Shown here piece by piece: positions 11,168 to 21,977 of a stretch of DNA of 64,000 nt. This stretch comes from Buxus sempervirens (lineage: Eukaryota > Streptophyta > Magnoliopsida > Buxales > Buxaceae): positions 13,428,221-13,492,220 of the forward strand of contig OX387192.1 of assembly GCA_947561395.2 (NCBI GenBank), given 5' to 3'. The position numbers were made by a program, and so were the translations under genes. Numbering within the stretch: position 1 is the first letter of the stretch; each line of letters starts with the position of its first letter. The notes beneath the pieces are model-generated. The model saw only the letters and a list, made by a program, of their open reading frames with translations, had not been told where the DNA came from and did not search any database.

Positions 11168-12028
11168 TGGTCAACTAGCTTGTGCATTCCTCCGCTTGAG
11201 TTGCTGCTCAACTTTGATTGCCATATGCACCATATCTTCCATTTCCACCTAGTGATGCAACTCCACCTCATTAGCAATCTCTTGGTTCAAACCGTTCAAA
11301 AATCTGGCCGTTGTTGCTTCACGGTCCTCTACATTGGCTCGGATCATAGTAATCTCCATGTCTTGAAAATAGTCTTCAACACTTCGGTTGCCTTGTGTTA
11401 GGCGCTGTAGCCTTTTGTACAAATCTCGATAATAATGACTTGGTACAAATCATTTCCTCATGACTGCTTTCATCTCCTCCCAAGTATCAATCAGACGTTC
11501 TCCATTCCTCCTCCTATTCAACAACAATTGATCCCACCAAACAATAGCATAGTCAAAAAATTCAATTACTGCTAATTTTACCTTTTTCATCTCAGAATAG
11601 TTTTAGCAGTCAAAGACGAATTCTATCTTCCTTTCCCATTCAAGATATGCCTCAGGATGATTTTTGCCTTGAAATGATGGAATCTTCATCTTAATACTCC
11701 CCATGTTGTTATCTTCTCTATTCCTGGCTCCTCTAACACGCCCTCCATGACCCCTATTGATATTGGTTGAATCACGGTCATCTTCATTGTCAAAACCATT
11801 CCCATAATATTCCTCATCTTCAATCCTCCTTCTCCTAGGTCGCTCTCTTCTTCTCCTATGCTGGTGAGGAATATTTTGTGGCTGTGCATTCTCCACCTGA
11901 TCAAGCCGTTCATGCACTTGTTCCATCTCCAATCTCAACATTCTTCTCATCTCACCCAAAAGTGCTTCCGTTTGTAATTTTGTATCAGCCCCCTCCAACA
12001 CATCTCCAGATGTATTGTTGTTTGACAT
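11168..12028 (-). pseudogene. Ty3/gypsy-1 gag, degraded
   Basis: The ATG at 12028 opens MSNNNTSGD. An Arg-rich, then acidic region is followed by KIPSFQGKNHPEAYLEWERKIE, the usual entry to a plant gypsy gag core. Beyond 11603 the frame meets stops. The core (WWDQLLLNRR, then DYFQDMEITMIRANV) can still be followed to 11168 with two or three stops. Gag is the capsid-forming protein of the element. Confidence 0.8.
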
Positions 12029-12340
12029 GTTTGCTGCAAAAAATAAGATTAGAAAAGATAGGACCTCACACACACTCCCTCACGTGTTTTCACTCAAAGG
12101 ATGATTCACTCACTTTTTTTTTCACTCGTGCTTCGCAAAAAAAAATTCAGATTTGGTTTTTTCCCTCTTATGTGCTCACCACTCTTGCCTTTTTCCACTC
12201 AAATTATTCCTCTATAGGTTCTTATTAAACTAATCAAACAATGATCAAAGTTTCCAGCAACAATTCACCAAGAACTTATCAATAAGGAATTTTCGATTCA
12301 AAGGCTTTGTAGGATTTCACAAACAATCAGATTTCTAGAT
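12029..12340 (-). mobile_element. Ty3/gypsy-1 untranslated leader, part 1
   Basis: It lies between gag and the LINE C insertion and continues at 20531. It is AT-rich with pyrimidine runs and has no coding signal. The last 16 bases form the left copy of LINE C's target-site duplication. Confidence 0.65.
12325..12340. repeat. Target-site duplication of LINE C (left copy)
   Basis: AATCAGATTTCTAGAT here recurs exactly at 20515-20530, after LINE C's poly(A). The 16-bp match shows that C, including the CACTA inside it, inserted into the gypsy-1 leader. Confidence 0.9.
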
Positions 12341-14330
12341 TGCAGAAGGTGGTTATTGACCTAGTTGGGGATTATCAAAGCGCCTTTATCCCAGGGAGGA
12401 AGATAGCAGATAACATTCTCATTACTCAAGATCTTCTTCACAATTACCATCTGAATAAAGGTAGCCCGAGGTGTGCTCTCAAAGTGGACATTAAGAAGGC
12501 CTACAACTCTGTGAGGTGGGATCTTCTGCCTCACCTCCTTAGAGCTATGCAGGTACCTGAGAAATTTTTATCGTGGGTTATGGCTTGTGTTACTTCCACT
12601 TCCTTCTCCATGAATTTGAATGGTTGTATGGTTGGTTTCTTCAAAGGTACAAGGGGGGCTTCGTCAAGGCGACCCCATGTCACCTTACCTGTTTGTCTTA
12701 GTAATGGAGTTGTTTCATGCTGTGTTATCTAAGAACGCTTTGCAGGGCTTTAGTCACCATCCGAAGTGTAAGGATATGGACTTGAAGGCATTATGCTTTG
12801 CTGATGACCTTATGGTTTTTTCTCAAGGAGATGTCCAATCAGTTGATATGGTATTCAAAAGTTTGGAGGAATTTGGTACATTATTTGGACTTTATGCAAA
12901 TAGACTAAAGTCTAAGTTATTCATGTGTGCCGTTCGCCAAGATGCTCAAGAGCAGATTATGAATAGGTATGAGGTGGAAAGTGGTGTGTTACCGTTTAAG
13001 TACCTGGGTGTTCCTCTATTGGCTTCTAAACTCAAGATGGCTGATTGTGAACCTCTATTCCTCAAGATAAAGACCAAGATTCAATCGTGGAAAGCTAGAG
13101 CCTTATCCTATGCCGGGAGAGTGCAATTGATAAGATCAGTGTTATTCTCTATTGCAGTGCATTGGTTATCTATATTTACTCTTCCGAAGAGGGTTTTGAA
13201 TGAATTGGAGCGGTTGTGTAGAAGATTTCTTTGGGCAGGTCCAGATATGCACAAGAAGGTGGTGCCCATAAAATGGAGTACAATGTGTGCACCTAAGGAG
13301 GAAGGGGGCCTTGGGCTTATTGACGTTCAAGCTTGGAATAAGGCTGCCATCTCTAGGTACCTATGGCGCTTTGTTGCAGCTGATGCTTCATTATGGACCA
13401 GGTGGATCAATAGTACGGCTTTGAGAGGTAAGTGCATTTGGCAAATCAAAGTTCCATCCCAACCCTCTTGGATATGGAGGAAGATTCTTCACTTGAGAGA
13501 AATAATTTACAGGTTGATAAAAATCAAGGTTGGGAATGGGGAAGACACCTACTTGTGGTTTAATAACTGGCATCCATATGGGTCACTTTACAGGAAATAT
13601 GGCGATAAAATTATTTATGATTCTGGGCTTGCAAGAGATGCTAAGGTAGCTATGATTATTGACAATAATGAGTGGGATCCTCCTGTTGCATTGTCCCATG
13701 CTCTCTTGGAGGCATGGGAAGCATTAGATCTCCTTCCCAAACTGGAGGCTCACCGGGTTATTGTTGTGATTTGGGAGCCTTTGAATTCTCCGCAGTTTCA
13801 GCTTAAGAGCGCATATAATGCTCTGTGAAGATCGCTTCCATTGGTCCCATGGTCAAACCTGGTATGGTTCCCTAATCATCTCCCTAGGCATGCTTTTATC
13901 CTATGGCTTGCTGCTAACAAGAAGTTACACAAGATGCTCTTATGCGAAGAAATATCTTAAGTGCGTCGTCTTGTGTACTATGTCACTCAAGCAGTGAGGA
14001 TGTAGGACACTTGTTTTTCAGCTGTAGTTACTCCAGCAATGTGTGGAGGAGAGTCATGAGGCTCAATGACATGATGGTTCCTCCGAACCATTGGGATCAG
14101 ATGTTTGACTGGGCTGTCATTAACTTGACTGGTAACTGTGTGGTGGCTTGGTTGAAGAAAGCCTCGTTTGGTGCCATGGTTTACCATATCTAACGTGAAA
14201 GAAACAGGCGTATATTTCAGAATAAGGCAATGCCCTATGAGGACCTTGTTCGTTCCATCATTTTGGATGTCACAATGAAGTGCTCGTGTTTGAAGAAAGC
14301 TGTCAAGGACAACCCTCGGAACTGTAGTAT
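12341..14330 (+). pseudogene. LINE C ORF2: RT and zf-RVT, broken
   Basis: It starts inside the RT at the QSAFIPGRK region. One extra G in a G-run near 12655 shifts the frame just before LRQGDPMSPYLF. FADD is near 12800. The frame reads to a stop at 13826-13828, goes on after a one-base shift near 13930, and shows zf-RVT (PRHAFILWLA; CVLC near 13975; HLFFSC). A further stop replaces the W of VYHIW near 14191. The last codons resume after the CACTA element at 20333 (ICQNWGIDVNFVL, then TGA). The endonuclease and ORF1 were never copied. Confidence 0.88.
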
Positions 14331-14570
14331 CACTACAAGGAAATTTGCATTTAGTAACAGTTAGCAGTAACGTTTATAATTTAAATGTTACAATAAGATA
14401 TAATTAGTAACCATTTTTATAAACTGCTACTAATTATATTATTAACGTTTATTTGTAACGGTTTTGTTTTTAAAAGCTACTATAACCATAATTTAGTAGC
14501 AATTTTAATAGCAATTGCTGCTATAATTATCAGCCACCGCTACTGTATGCTATCTAAAAACACGCGCGAC
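14331..14570. repeat. CACTA left terminus and subterminal repeats
   Basis: The terminal CACTACAAG is followed by many copies, in both orientations, of a motif like AGTAACGGTT or AACTGCTACTA. In CACTA elements such subterminal motifs bind the transposase. Confidence 0.8.
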
Positions 14571-16312
14571 GGTGATTTTCGCGCCTGTGGTCGATATTGA
14601 AAACCCTGTTCTTTCTTTTCTCAACCTAATTGATATCTCCGGCCATGAATTTTGCAAACCTAATCGATATCTCCTGCAATTCATTTCTCAACCTAATCGA
14701 TCATCTCTCAACCTAATCGATCTCCTGTAAATCTTCTCTGGTCGATATGGCATAATCAACATCTCCATTGTAGGAATTGCAGGAAATGCAGAAAGGGCGA
14801 ATGGAATCTTACAAGGTTAGATTATTTTCTTGTTTCGATACCAAACAAACAGCTCTGCTTCTAATCCTCTTTCTAGCTCTATTATCTGTTACATAAAATC
14901 CTCAGATCGATCACCACTTTTATTCTTAGAATTGGCGTTACTATTTTTTTTTTTTTGGGGGAGTTCTATTAGCTAAAGGGAGGCGATTGATGTCCTTGAA
15001 TCGTCAAGAAGAGTGCAATAAATGCCATGACATGGGTAGAGCAGGAGCAGGAGGCGATGCAACACCAATTCCAGAAGGAAAGGAAGCCGTCAATTCCCGG
15101 GAATATCGTGAACCCGTGAGACCAAGCCATAGCTCCAGTCCTGGCCATTCTGGTGAGGGAAAAGGCTCTGGAAAACCACCTCCTCTGTAGATAGGTATAC
15201 AAATCTGCAACCTGATGCTCTGAATCCATGGATAGTCTCTCTTTTAATCTTTATCTGGCTATATACCAATTGATTTCTCTGATCTGTTCAACTTCTAAAA
15301 AATATAAGAAGTCATAGCGGATCCTTGAAGTAAACCTAAAATTATTCAGAGTTCATTTGTCTTGCTGTCCTCTCCTCTTATCCTAATTAGTGCTCCCTCG
15401 TACATGTCTTCAATATTCTCAATTTATTTGATTGATATTACTTATATAGCCCATAACCTACTCGATTAGTTGTCTTGGTGGGAGACTTCTGCGGCATAAA
15501 TCTTTCCTCCATCACTATAGTTATATCACTTAATCTTTGCTTTATCATTCTTCAACTTCATGTACATTCATGGTTTATGTATTAAACTTAACTCCTTGAT
15601 AATTGGAATATTTCCTTTATTGTTATTTATCACTGCTATCATTTTTCCCTCCAAGCATTTGGCTTTTGTCTATTTCTTAAAACTACGTCAAATAATTTGG
15701 TAAATTACAGCAAACCAATCTCTTCAATGAACTTTTAAACTCCAATTAAAGTGGAAAAACACTATACCTGACAAAATTGGACTGAACAACAACAAAAAGA
15801 TAGAAAACCACCATATATATAAATCTTCTGAAGTGATTTGTTGGGTTTAAAGGTCATTTTGGAACTTTATGAAGAAGTTTTGGCATGGAAAGGTACTTCT
15901 GTTCTTATATATATTATAGAATAGGTTCTTATGCCCTCAATAATAAAAGGGGAGGCATCCATACTGTAACATATCTTTCTTTCGGATTAAGAAGTACTTA
16001 TTTTTCTTCTTCCCTAGGTTACCTCTCTTCTTCTCCTATCCTATGTCTGTCTTTTCTCCTCTCTTGTTGTTGCTCTTTATCTCCCTCATAATTTTTCTCT
16101 CCATTCTTCTTCTCTTCTCTGCAATGTATTTCTTATTTTCAGCTTCTCTTTTGCATCAAATAATTGCAAGCAAATGATCTTTATAGTTGGTTTGATCGAA
16201 ATGATACTGAAGTGAGAATGTTTTATGACTTATGTGAATCACCGTATTTAAAGTCACAATTTATGCCAATTTTTTTCACTAAGGCCATTGACTTCTGTTT
16301 CTGTATTGCAAG
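14571..16312. other. CACTA interior without a recognised gene
   Basis: At 14640-14740 there are three or four copies of an AACCTAATCGAT(AT)CTC-like phrase. A splice-donor-like AAG/GTTAG lies near 14812. Bases 15000-15190 stay open for 67 codons in the plus frame, rich in Gly, Ser and Pro, and I cannot identify this stretch. The rest is AT-rich with pyrimidine runs. Confidence 0.5.
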
Positions 16313-16410
16313 GTATGGGACCTTATGCATACGTGAAAATCCAGGTTGCCTGTTTATTGCAACAAATCGTGATGCTGTGACTCATCTTACAGATGCTCAG
16401 GAATGGGCAG
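16313..16410 (+). pseudogene. PGLP1-like: Captured exon resembling plant phosphoglycolate phosphatase
   Basis: An acceptor AG at 16311-16312 is followed by 98 nt reading YGTLCIRENPGCLFIATNRD and then AVTHLTDAQEWAG. A donor GT follows at 16411. From memory of the family, this matches the middle of plant phosphoglycolate phosphatase, a HAD-type enzyme that dephosphorylates 2-phosphoglycolate in the photorespiratory pathway. Only one exon is clear. A stretch at 16183-16200 (GTTGGTTTGATCGA) might be a decayed piece of the preceding exon. It is a captured fragment inside the CACTA element, not a working gene. Confidence 0.75.
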
Positions 16411-17110
16411 GTCTACTTCTTCCCTGCCTTCGTTGTTGTTTTCCAATTATCTTACCTTCTTATTTTCCATTGATCTTATGGGTCAATTTTTGCTTTTGCT
16501 TGGAAATAAGTTATATCTCTCTACAAAATGAGTAAGAAAATGGTTGTGTGGTCACTGTAATGGTACATATTCTACAGAGTGGCTTTAATGCATCCTCAGA
16601 TTGTTAGGCAATGGACTAATTCACTATTTCCTAAGAACATTATATAGTTAAATTCTCATTTAAATTTCGAGCACGAGCATTTAGTGGTATTTTACCTATA
16701 TTCTGTATGTCAAAGCCTATTATTGCTCTTCCAGCTGTTAGGAGTTAATTTCTTAGGGAGAATTCTTTTCCTTGGGATTAAAGGTGCTTCATATTTTGTT
16801 TGATTTATCTATTCACATTTATTTATTTATTTTTCTTATCCACATTTATTGAAGAGAAAAGCCCAAGCCTAGCCCAAAATTTACCTGATATGTTAACCAA
16901 TATCCAGTGTTGAGCGTTAAGTCTCAACATCAGATCAAGCCCATCCTTTAATACCTAGCTACCTACACAACCAGATGTGCTAGGTTGATTGCTGCCACCC
17001 GTAATACTCTCATATTCCCAGTAGCTTGTTGCTTTGCTCCCTTGCTTACTGAACATAGTTATATGGCCCAATATTTTGAATTACTAGTCCATGACTACAT
17101 CCCTGTTATG

Positions 17111-17260
17111 TTTTCCAGGTTTCGGGGAAAAATGATGAATAATATATAACGTTGTTAATAATAAATTCTGATATTACCGTATCCATTTTCCAGGTTTTGG
17201 GGAAAAATGATGGATAATATATAATGTTGTTAATAATAAATTCTGATATAACCATATCCA
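17111..17260 (+). repeat. Tandem duplication, 75 bp x 2
   Basis: Units at 17111-17185 and 17186-17260 both start TTTTCCAGGTTT and differ at only a few positions. A third partial start (TTTTCCAGG) follows at about 17268. The repeated CCAG/GT junction resembles a splice acceptor. Confidence 0.9.
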
Positions 17261-18671
17261 TTTTATGTTTTCCAGGTAATTTGATATTCTGTTTCTGCTT
17301 GACAATTTTCTTGGAAAGAGGAAACGTTAAAAGCTATGCTTCAAGGTTAGTTTATTGTTTACACCTTTGATTTTATTTTTCTAATCAATTGAATAAGATA
17401 TTACTTCAGCAATTGTTTAATTGTTTTTCAACTCTAAGTTGGGGATTACTTAGGAAACTCATTAAATGGTTATTACTGGACTTTTAATGTAAGGGAAGAC
17501 CCTGAATTAGGATCAGATATGAGTTTCAATGCATGGAATTGGGTACTTGTTCAGGTAAGGATCATATCTTATAATAATGAAATGGTGCCAACTCAATTTT
17601 CAGTTTTTGTTCAACTGTTAAATAGGTTGTCTCATTCTGAGTTCCTTATAGGTAATAAGCTGTGGACCATAACATTGGGCATGTTTCTGTACCTTCCAGC
17701 CTTTTTTTTGTGAAAAAAATGCACAGCTGTAACCGTCATATGAGGGATTCTTATTCCTTTTTATTCTGGTTTTCAAAGCATAAATCCAAAGGAACAAGTG
17801 TTTCTAAAAATGATTGGCATAAGACAGTTCAGTCTAAGACTGATTTTTCATATGTAATCAGGTATTATCTTTTCACAATAGAAAGCATGAGAATATTAGT
17901 TGGAAGATTACAAATTCAAGATAGAAGGAACAAATATGAAAATAAGGAGATTAATGCAACTTACTTTAGAAAGTAATTCCTAGCTCTCACAGGGTTGCAT
18001 TTTTAGACTTTGAGGCAAGGTTACAGTAAGCAGTTCTGGCTTCTTTGCTCTTAAAGCACCTCTTATTACAGCTGTATTAGTCCCAGATGCTCCTGATGTA
18101 TAAATATGATTTTTCTTTGACAGGATTACATGATAAGAACTTTTGGGAAGATAGAATGTGAAAAAATAGAAGATAGTACTGCTAGGTCCACATAGCCACT
18201 ATACCAATCTAGGGTCCCCCAGAATAAGCAACCAAATATTCTGATTCATTTCTTATGGGAAACTTTATTTACCATGTCTTAGCTTCATTTGTGTATCTTG
18301 TAATGATATACTTGTGATCTGGATATTAAACATCCATTTTCTGACATAACAAAATTCAACTGACATACAGGGATTTTAACCAAGTCCAAACTTAAGTTAA
18401 TGACTTGCACTGTTTTGTTCTAATATCAAAACATTTCAGATCATAGACCTTTATTATGGTGAGATCATGAACTTTTTTTCTGGAGTTTTCAATGTATATC
18501 TAGAGCATGAATGTTTTTTCTCTCGAAATACATGCAGCAAGTACTACCTAGTGTACCATTCCTGGACAATGAAGATGAGTCAACCTGGTTAGATAACTGT
18601 AACCATCCAATATAGAAATTATGCTGAGACTTTTAGGTTGAAAGGTGGGAGCCATAAGATCCTGCAATTTA

Positions 18672-19125
18672 TGGCCACTTTAATGGACATGGAATTCACG
18701 TGATATGCATATACTCAACTTTATTTGATTATGTACATGCTTTTTTTTTTTTGGTGTTTATTTTAATGGTCTTTTTGTTTTACCCTGGATAGGATTGAAA
18801 AGGATGTATTGGGTAGTTTTTTTTTCCTTTCTACCTATTCTCTTTAGAAGAACAAAGAACATGAGTATTGTTTTCTTCTTTTTTTAACATTTCACACTCA
18901 TGTACAGCCAAAACGTGGCCACTTTAATGGACATGGAATTCACATGATATGCATATACTAAACTTTATTTGTTTATAAACTTGATCATGTACATGTGCTT
19001 TTGTGTTTTAGTTTTTAAATTTCTTTTAGTTTTACCTTGGATCGGATTGAAAAGGACGTATTGGGAAGTTTTTTTTCCTTTTTACTTTTTCTCTTTAGTA
19101 GAATAGAGAATGTGATAATTGTCTT
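18672..19125 (+). repeat. Imperfect tandem duplication, about 244 bp offset
   Basis: TGGCCACTTTAATGGACATG occurs at 18672 and again at 18916. Both copies continue through a pyrimidine-rich segment to TTTTCTCTTTAG-like text near 18840 and 19090. Small indels separate them. Confidence 0.85.
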
Positions 19126-19850
19126 AAAATTGATTGTATCTTTCTCCATATAGATAATTGCTAAATTACATAGATGATAGTAATGACTATGATTTTATTC
19201 CTCTGTTTTTGCACAGGAATAGGGACAATAAATAAATGGAGTGAGCGGGCTTTCAACAGTTGCAATAAATACAGGAATAGTAATGATAAACTTCTAGGGA
19301 TTATACCTGATTCTCAAGAACTTGATTTTATGTTTTGTGGACTACCTTGTGACTTGTGCCTGCCTTAAGTTTGTTTTTGGATCTTCCTATGTTTTCTTTT
19401 GTGATGAGTGTTACGTTTTGAATCTTAAATTCTTTAGTTTACATATGCAATTATGGTTTGAAGCGTTTATTAGATTCAAACTTCCTTTCTGTTAGCTAAA
19501 GCAATCTCATGGAATTAAAGAATCAGGTAACCAGTTTTCATGAATCTTGCCCAATTCAACAGTGATGAGTTGATTGCTTATAAAACATGATTACTTATTT
19601 TTTTTGGTCTTACAATTTTTATCTTATTTATTTATTTTTTTTTGAATTGCAGGTGAGCTTCATGATTTGGACTTACAGTTGCATGTCTTGCTGTTAGTTC
19701 GAGATGATCGAGCTTTTCGTCCCCATGCTATTCATTAGATCGATTATTTTTTTTCATTCTAGATAATTTTTCTTTAGTAGCATAAATTATGATTGGCGAC
19801 ACAGGTTCTTTATGATTTGTTATAGCATTTCACTAATTTTTGGGGTGGGG

Positions 19851-20332
19851 GATGAAGAAGGTTTTAGCAACGGTCAACACAAACTGCTACTAAATATGTC
19901 AGGAATTAATATCAATTTTTTATTGATTGTTACTAAATATTGGAGGCAATTAATAGCGGTTTTGTTAGTAAGCGTTGCTATATATTCAACGAAATAGAAG
20001 CAATTCATCAAATAACCGCTACTATATATTTGAAGATTTAGTAACAATAATGTAAACCGCTGCTATTTAATGAAGGAATTAGTGGCGGTTTAATGAATTA
20101 GTAGCAGTTTTCATGTGCTTCATACCTTAACAAATTAGTATCAGTTATTGAAAAATTCGTTACTATAGGTAAATAGAAATAGTAGCAATTGTTAATATAA
20201 CCGCTACTAAAACCTTTTAGCAGCCCCTGAATTAGTAGCGGTTGTACAACTGTTGCGGTGACTTTTAGTAACAATCAAGGCCCTTTTAGTAGCGGTTACT
20301 GACCGTTACTAAAAGTCACTTTTCTTGTAGTG
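19851..20332. repeat. CACTA right subterminal repeats and terminus
   Basis: More than ten copies of TAGTAGCGGTT or its complement AACCGCTACTA, in both orientations, run up to the terminal CTTGTAGTG. They mirror the left end. Confidence 0.85.
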
Positions 20333-20530
20333 TATATGCCAGAATTGGGGTATTGATGTTAATTTTGTTTTGTGACCTATGTTGAGTAGGACTTTATGTC
20401 TTTTGCTTGTGGGAGATTTTGTATAATCTCCTTGTTGGCTGCTGCCTTGTTTGTACATTACCTCCTATCTTTCTTTTCTCATTAATGGATCTTACTTAAC
20501 TTCCAAAAAAAAAAAATCAGATTTCTAGAT

Positions 20531-20798
20531 GGTAGATTCAAGAATGAATTACAAGATGAAAAGACTGAAACAACAAGATGGTAAGAAATTTGATGACCAA
20601 ACTAATTTCAATACAACTCCTCTTTTTCTTTTTTCTTTTTTGAGCAAACGAATATCAATAGAACTCTCTTTTTTTTTTCTTTTTGTAGATCAAACGAATT
20701 TCAATAGAACCCCTTTTTTTTTTTTTTGAGAACTATTGATGAATATTCAAGACTGAAGAAAGTAAATAAAAGGATAGGATAACCTGAAATTAGAACCT
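20531..20798 (-). mobile_element. Ty3/gypsy-1 leader, part 2
   Basis: It continues the leader broken by LINE C and ends at the primer site. Three pyrimidine-rich copies of a phrase like CAAACGAATTTCAATAGAACTCC-T(n) lie at about 20600-20725, forming a degenerate tandem repeat. Confidence 0.65.
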
Positions 20799-20811
20799 GT
20801 CTTTGATACCA
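20799..20811 (-). promoter_or_regulatory. Primer binding site, tRNA-iMet type
   Basis: The minus strand reads TGGTATCAAAGAC, close to the initiator-Met primer site TGGTATCAGAGC used by many plant LTR elements. The LTR end lies two bases away at 20814. Confidence 0.7.
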
Positions 20812-20813
20812 AA

Positions 20814-21345
20814 TGATATACGAACCACGCCAACCTATGACGAAACCCGTAATCGAACAAGAACTTTGATCGTCTAGAATCAAATTTATATGGAAACCGC
20901 AAACTGTTGCTTATATTGAAGCAAGAACCTTGGTATGATGAAGACGCCACAAACAGGGATGGATGAACCATTTGATAAGTCAAGGATGAATGCCACAAGG
21001 AAATCCTTGATAAGTTCGAAAAGTTCTAAAAGAACCAAAGAGAAGAATACTCTTAATTTTCTGAATCACAAGTTGTGTTCCTCCATTGTCTTACACACCT
21101 ATATATATAGGCTGAAAATTACATAGAAAAAAAAAACAATCTAGAAAAGATAAAAGACTCTTAGAATAACTAAAAGACTCTTAGGAAACAACAATCTAGA
21201 AAAGATAAAAGACTCTTACAATAACTAAAAGACTCTTAGATTAACTAAAAGGCTCTTAGAATAACTAAAAGACCACATTCGTTGAATCTAAATAAAAGAC
21301 TAAATTCATTGAACCAAACTTGAAGCATTTCATGCCACCTAAGAA
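20814..21345 (-). mobile_element. LTR of Ty3/gypsy-1
   Basis: The left edge (minus-strand CA end) is at 20814. The right edge is approximate, between 21320 and 21345. A TATATATA core lies near 21098-21110 within a CCTATATATATAGG palindrome. Upstream of it in U3, a 55-bp tandem unit (21137 and 21192), rich in TAAAAGACTCTTAG, is repeated twice plus a partial copy. Confidence 0.6.
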
Positions 21346-21360
21346 GTCCTCCATGTGGAT

Positions 21361-21565
21361 TCAAATTTTGACTTCGTTGACTTTGATGATGTGGACTAAT
21401 CTGGTTGGTTCTTCTTTTTTGATCATGTCCAGCTCCTCTTCTTGGACCTTCTTGATTAAATTATTAAGCTCTTCCTTGAAACATTTAGCTCGGGCTCTTG
21501 TGACGAGTCCAATTGGGACTTTGATGGGTTCTTGTAATTCTTTAGCAGCCTTGCCATCATCACCA
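21361..21565 (-). pseudogene. Ty3/gypsy pol extreme C-terminus
   Basis: The minus frame reads VPIGLVTRARAKCFKEEL, then an acidic helix, and stops at 21361-21363. The same tail type is seen in gypsy-2 at 51827-52000. It lies upstream of the LTR whose PBS leads to gypsy-1 gag. The order pol end, LTR, PBS, gag therefore suggests two gypsy units sharing an LTR. Upstream it is joined to LINE G inside G's zf-RVT region. Confidence 0.7.
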
Positions 21566-21977
21566 TCCATGATATGAAGGAATGCCTTGGTATGGCCATT
21601 TTGTGCCAAATTAACGTCTTCCATTGAACTTGTTGTCCACTCCCATCAAGTGCCTTATATGCACTTTTAATGTCAAACATTCCTGATTTAGATGGCATCC
21701 ATATCACTAGATCACTCGCTTCCTGGTCAGGTCTTGGAAGTTCTTGAAGTCTTGCCCAAATCTCCAATAGGTCCATTGTTATTGTGGGTGCAACGTCCCA
21801 ATCCCCATTCCTTATAATGCTACTAACTGAAGCATTGAGTGGTATGCCAGAATCATAACTAATCCTTGTACCATACTTGCTGAATAGCAGTCCCATAGGA
21901 TGCCAATTGTCGAACCAAATTGATGTGTCAATCCCATTCTTAACCCTCTTCTTGATTAGTGGGGCAGCAAGGTTTCT
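21565..21977 (-). pseudogene. LINE G ORF2 piece 4: start of zf-RVT region
   Basis: The minus frame reads LAAPLIKKRVKNGIDTSIWF, DNWHPMG and YDSG, and ends in IPRHSFISWM. It continues piece 3 (32222-32732) in the same frame, because LINE D inserted between them with a 9-bp duplication. The 3' part of G, with the zinc ligands and tail, is lost at a join to the gypsy pol end. Confidence 0.85.
21969..21977. repeat. Target-site duplication of LINE D (left copy)
   Basis: AAGGTTTCT here matches 32220-32228, right after D's poly(A). Removing D rejoins LINE G's reading frame exactly. Confidence 0.8.

Larger units (their letters stand above)
16411..19850. other. CACTA interior, intron-like and repeated sequence
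   Basis: It is AT-rich with scattered splice-like CAG/GTAAG signals (for example near 17553 after an 18-codon open stretch, and TTGCAG/GTGAGC near 19652). It holds two tandem duplications, listed separately. I see no recognisable protein. It may include introns or further captured fragments of host genes. Confidence 0.5.
14331..20332. mobile_element. Non-autonomous CACTA transposon with captured exon
   Basis: The left terminus is CACTACAAGGAAA at 14331 and the right terminus is TTTTCTTGTAGTG ending at 20332, which are inverted. They are flanked by the 3-bp duplication TAT at 14328-14330 and 20333-20335. Removing the element restores LINE C's ORF2 end. Both ends are packed with short repeats like TAGTAGCGGTT. 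No transposase is recognisable in the 5.5-kb interior, so it probably depended on an autonomous relative. It carries an exon resembling phosphoglycolate phosphatase at 16313-16410. Confidence 0.88.
12341..20514 (+). mobile_element. LINE C, 5'-truncated, split by a CACTA element
   Basis: LINE sequence is at 12341-14330 and 20333-20514. The 6-kb CACTA at 14331-20332 sits in the last codons of ORF2. The poly(A) tail is at about 20503-20514. The 3' UTR hairpin is at 20412-20431 (GGAGATT and AATCTCC arms), followed by TTGTACA. Confidence 0.92.

Noticed and set aside
14987..15229. Small proteins on both strands in the CACTA interior
   Set aside because: Overlapping frames on both strands show a compositional effect; no domain was recognised.
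16313..16410. An active host phosphoglycolate phosphatase gene
   Set aside because: Only one clear exon is present, inside a CACTA element that itself lies in a LINE.
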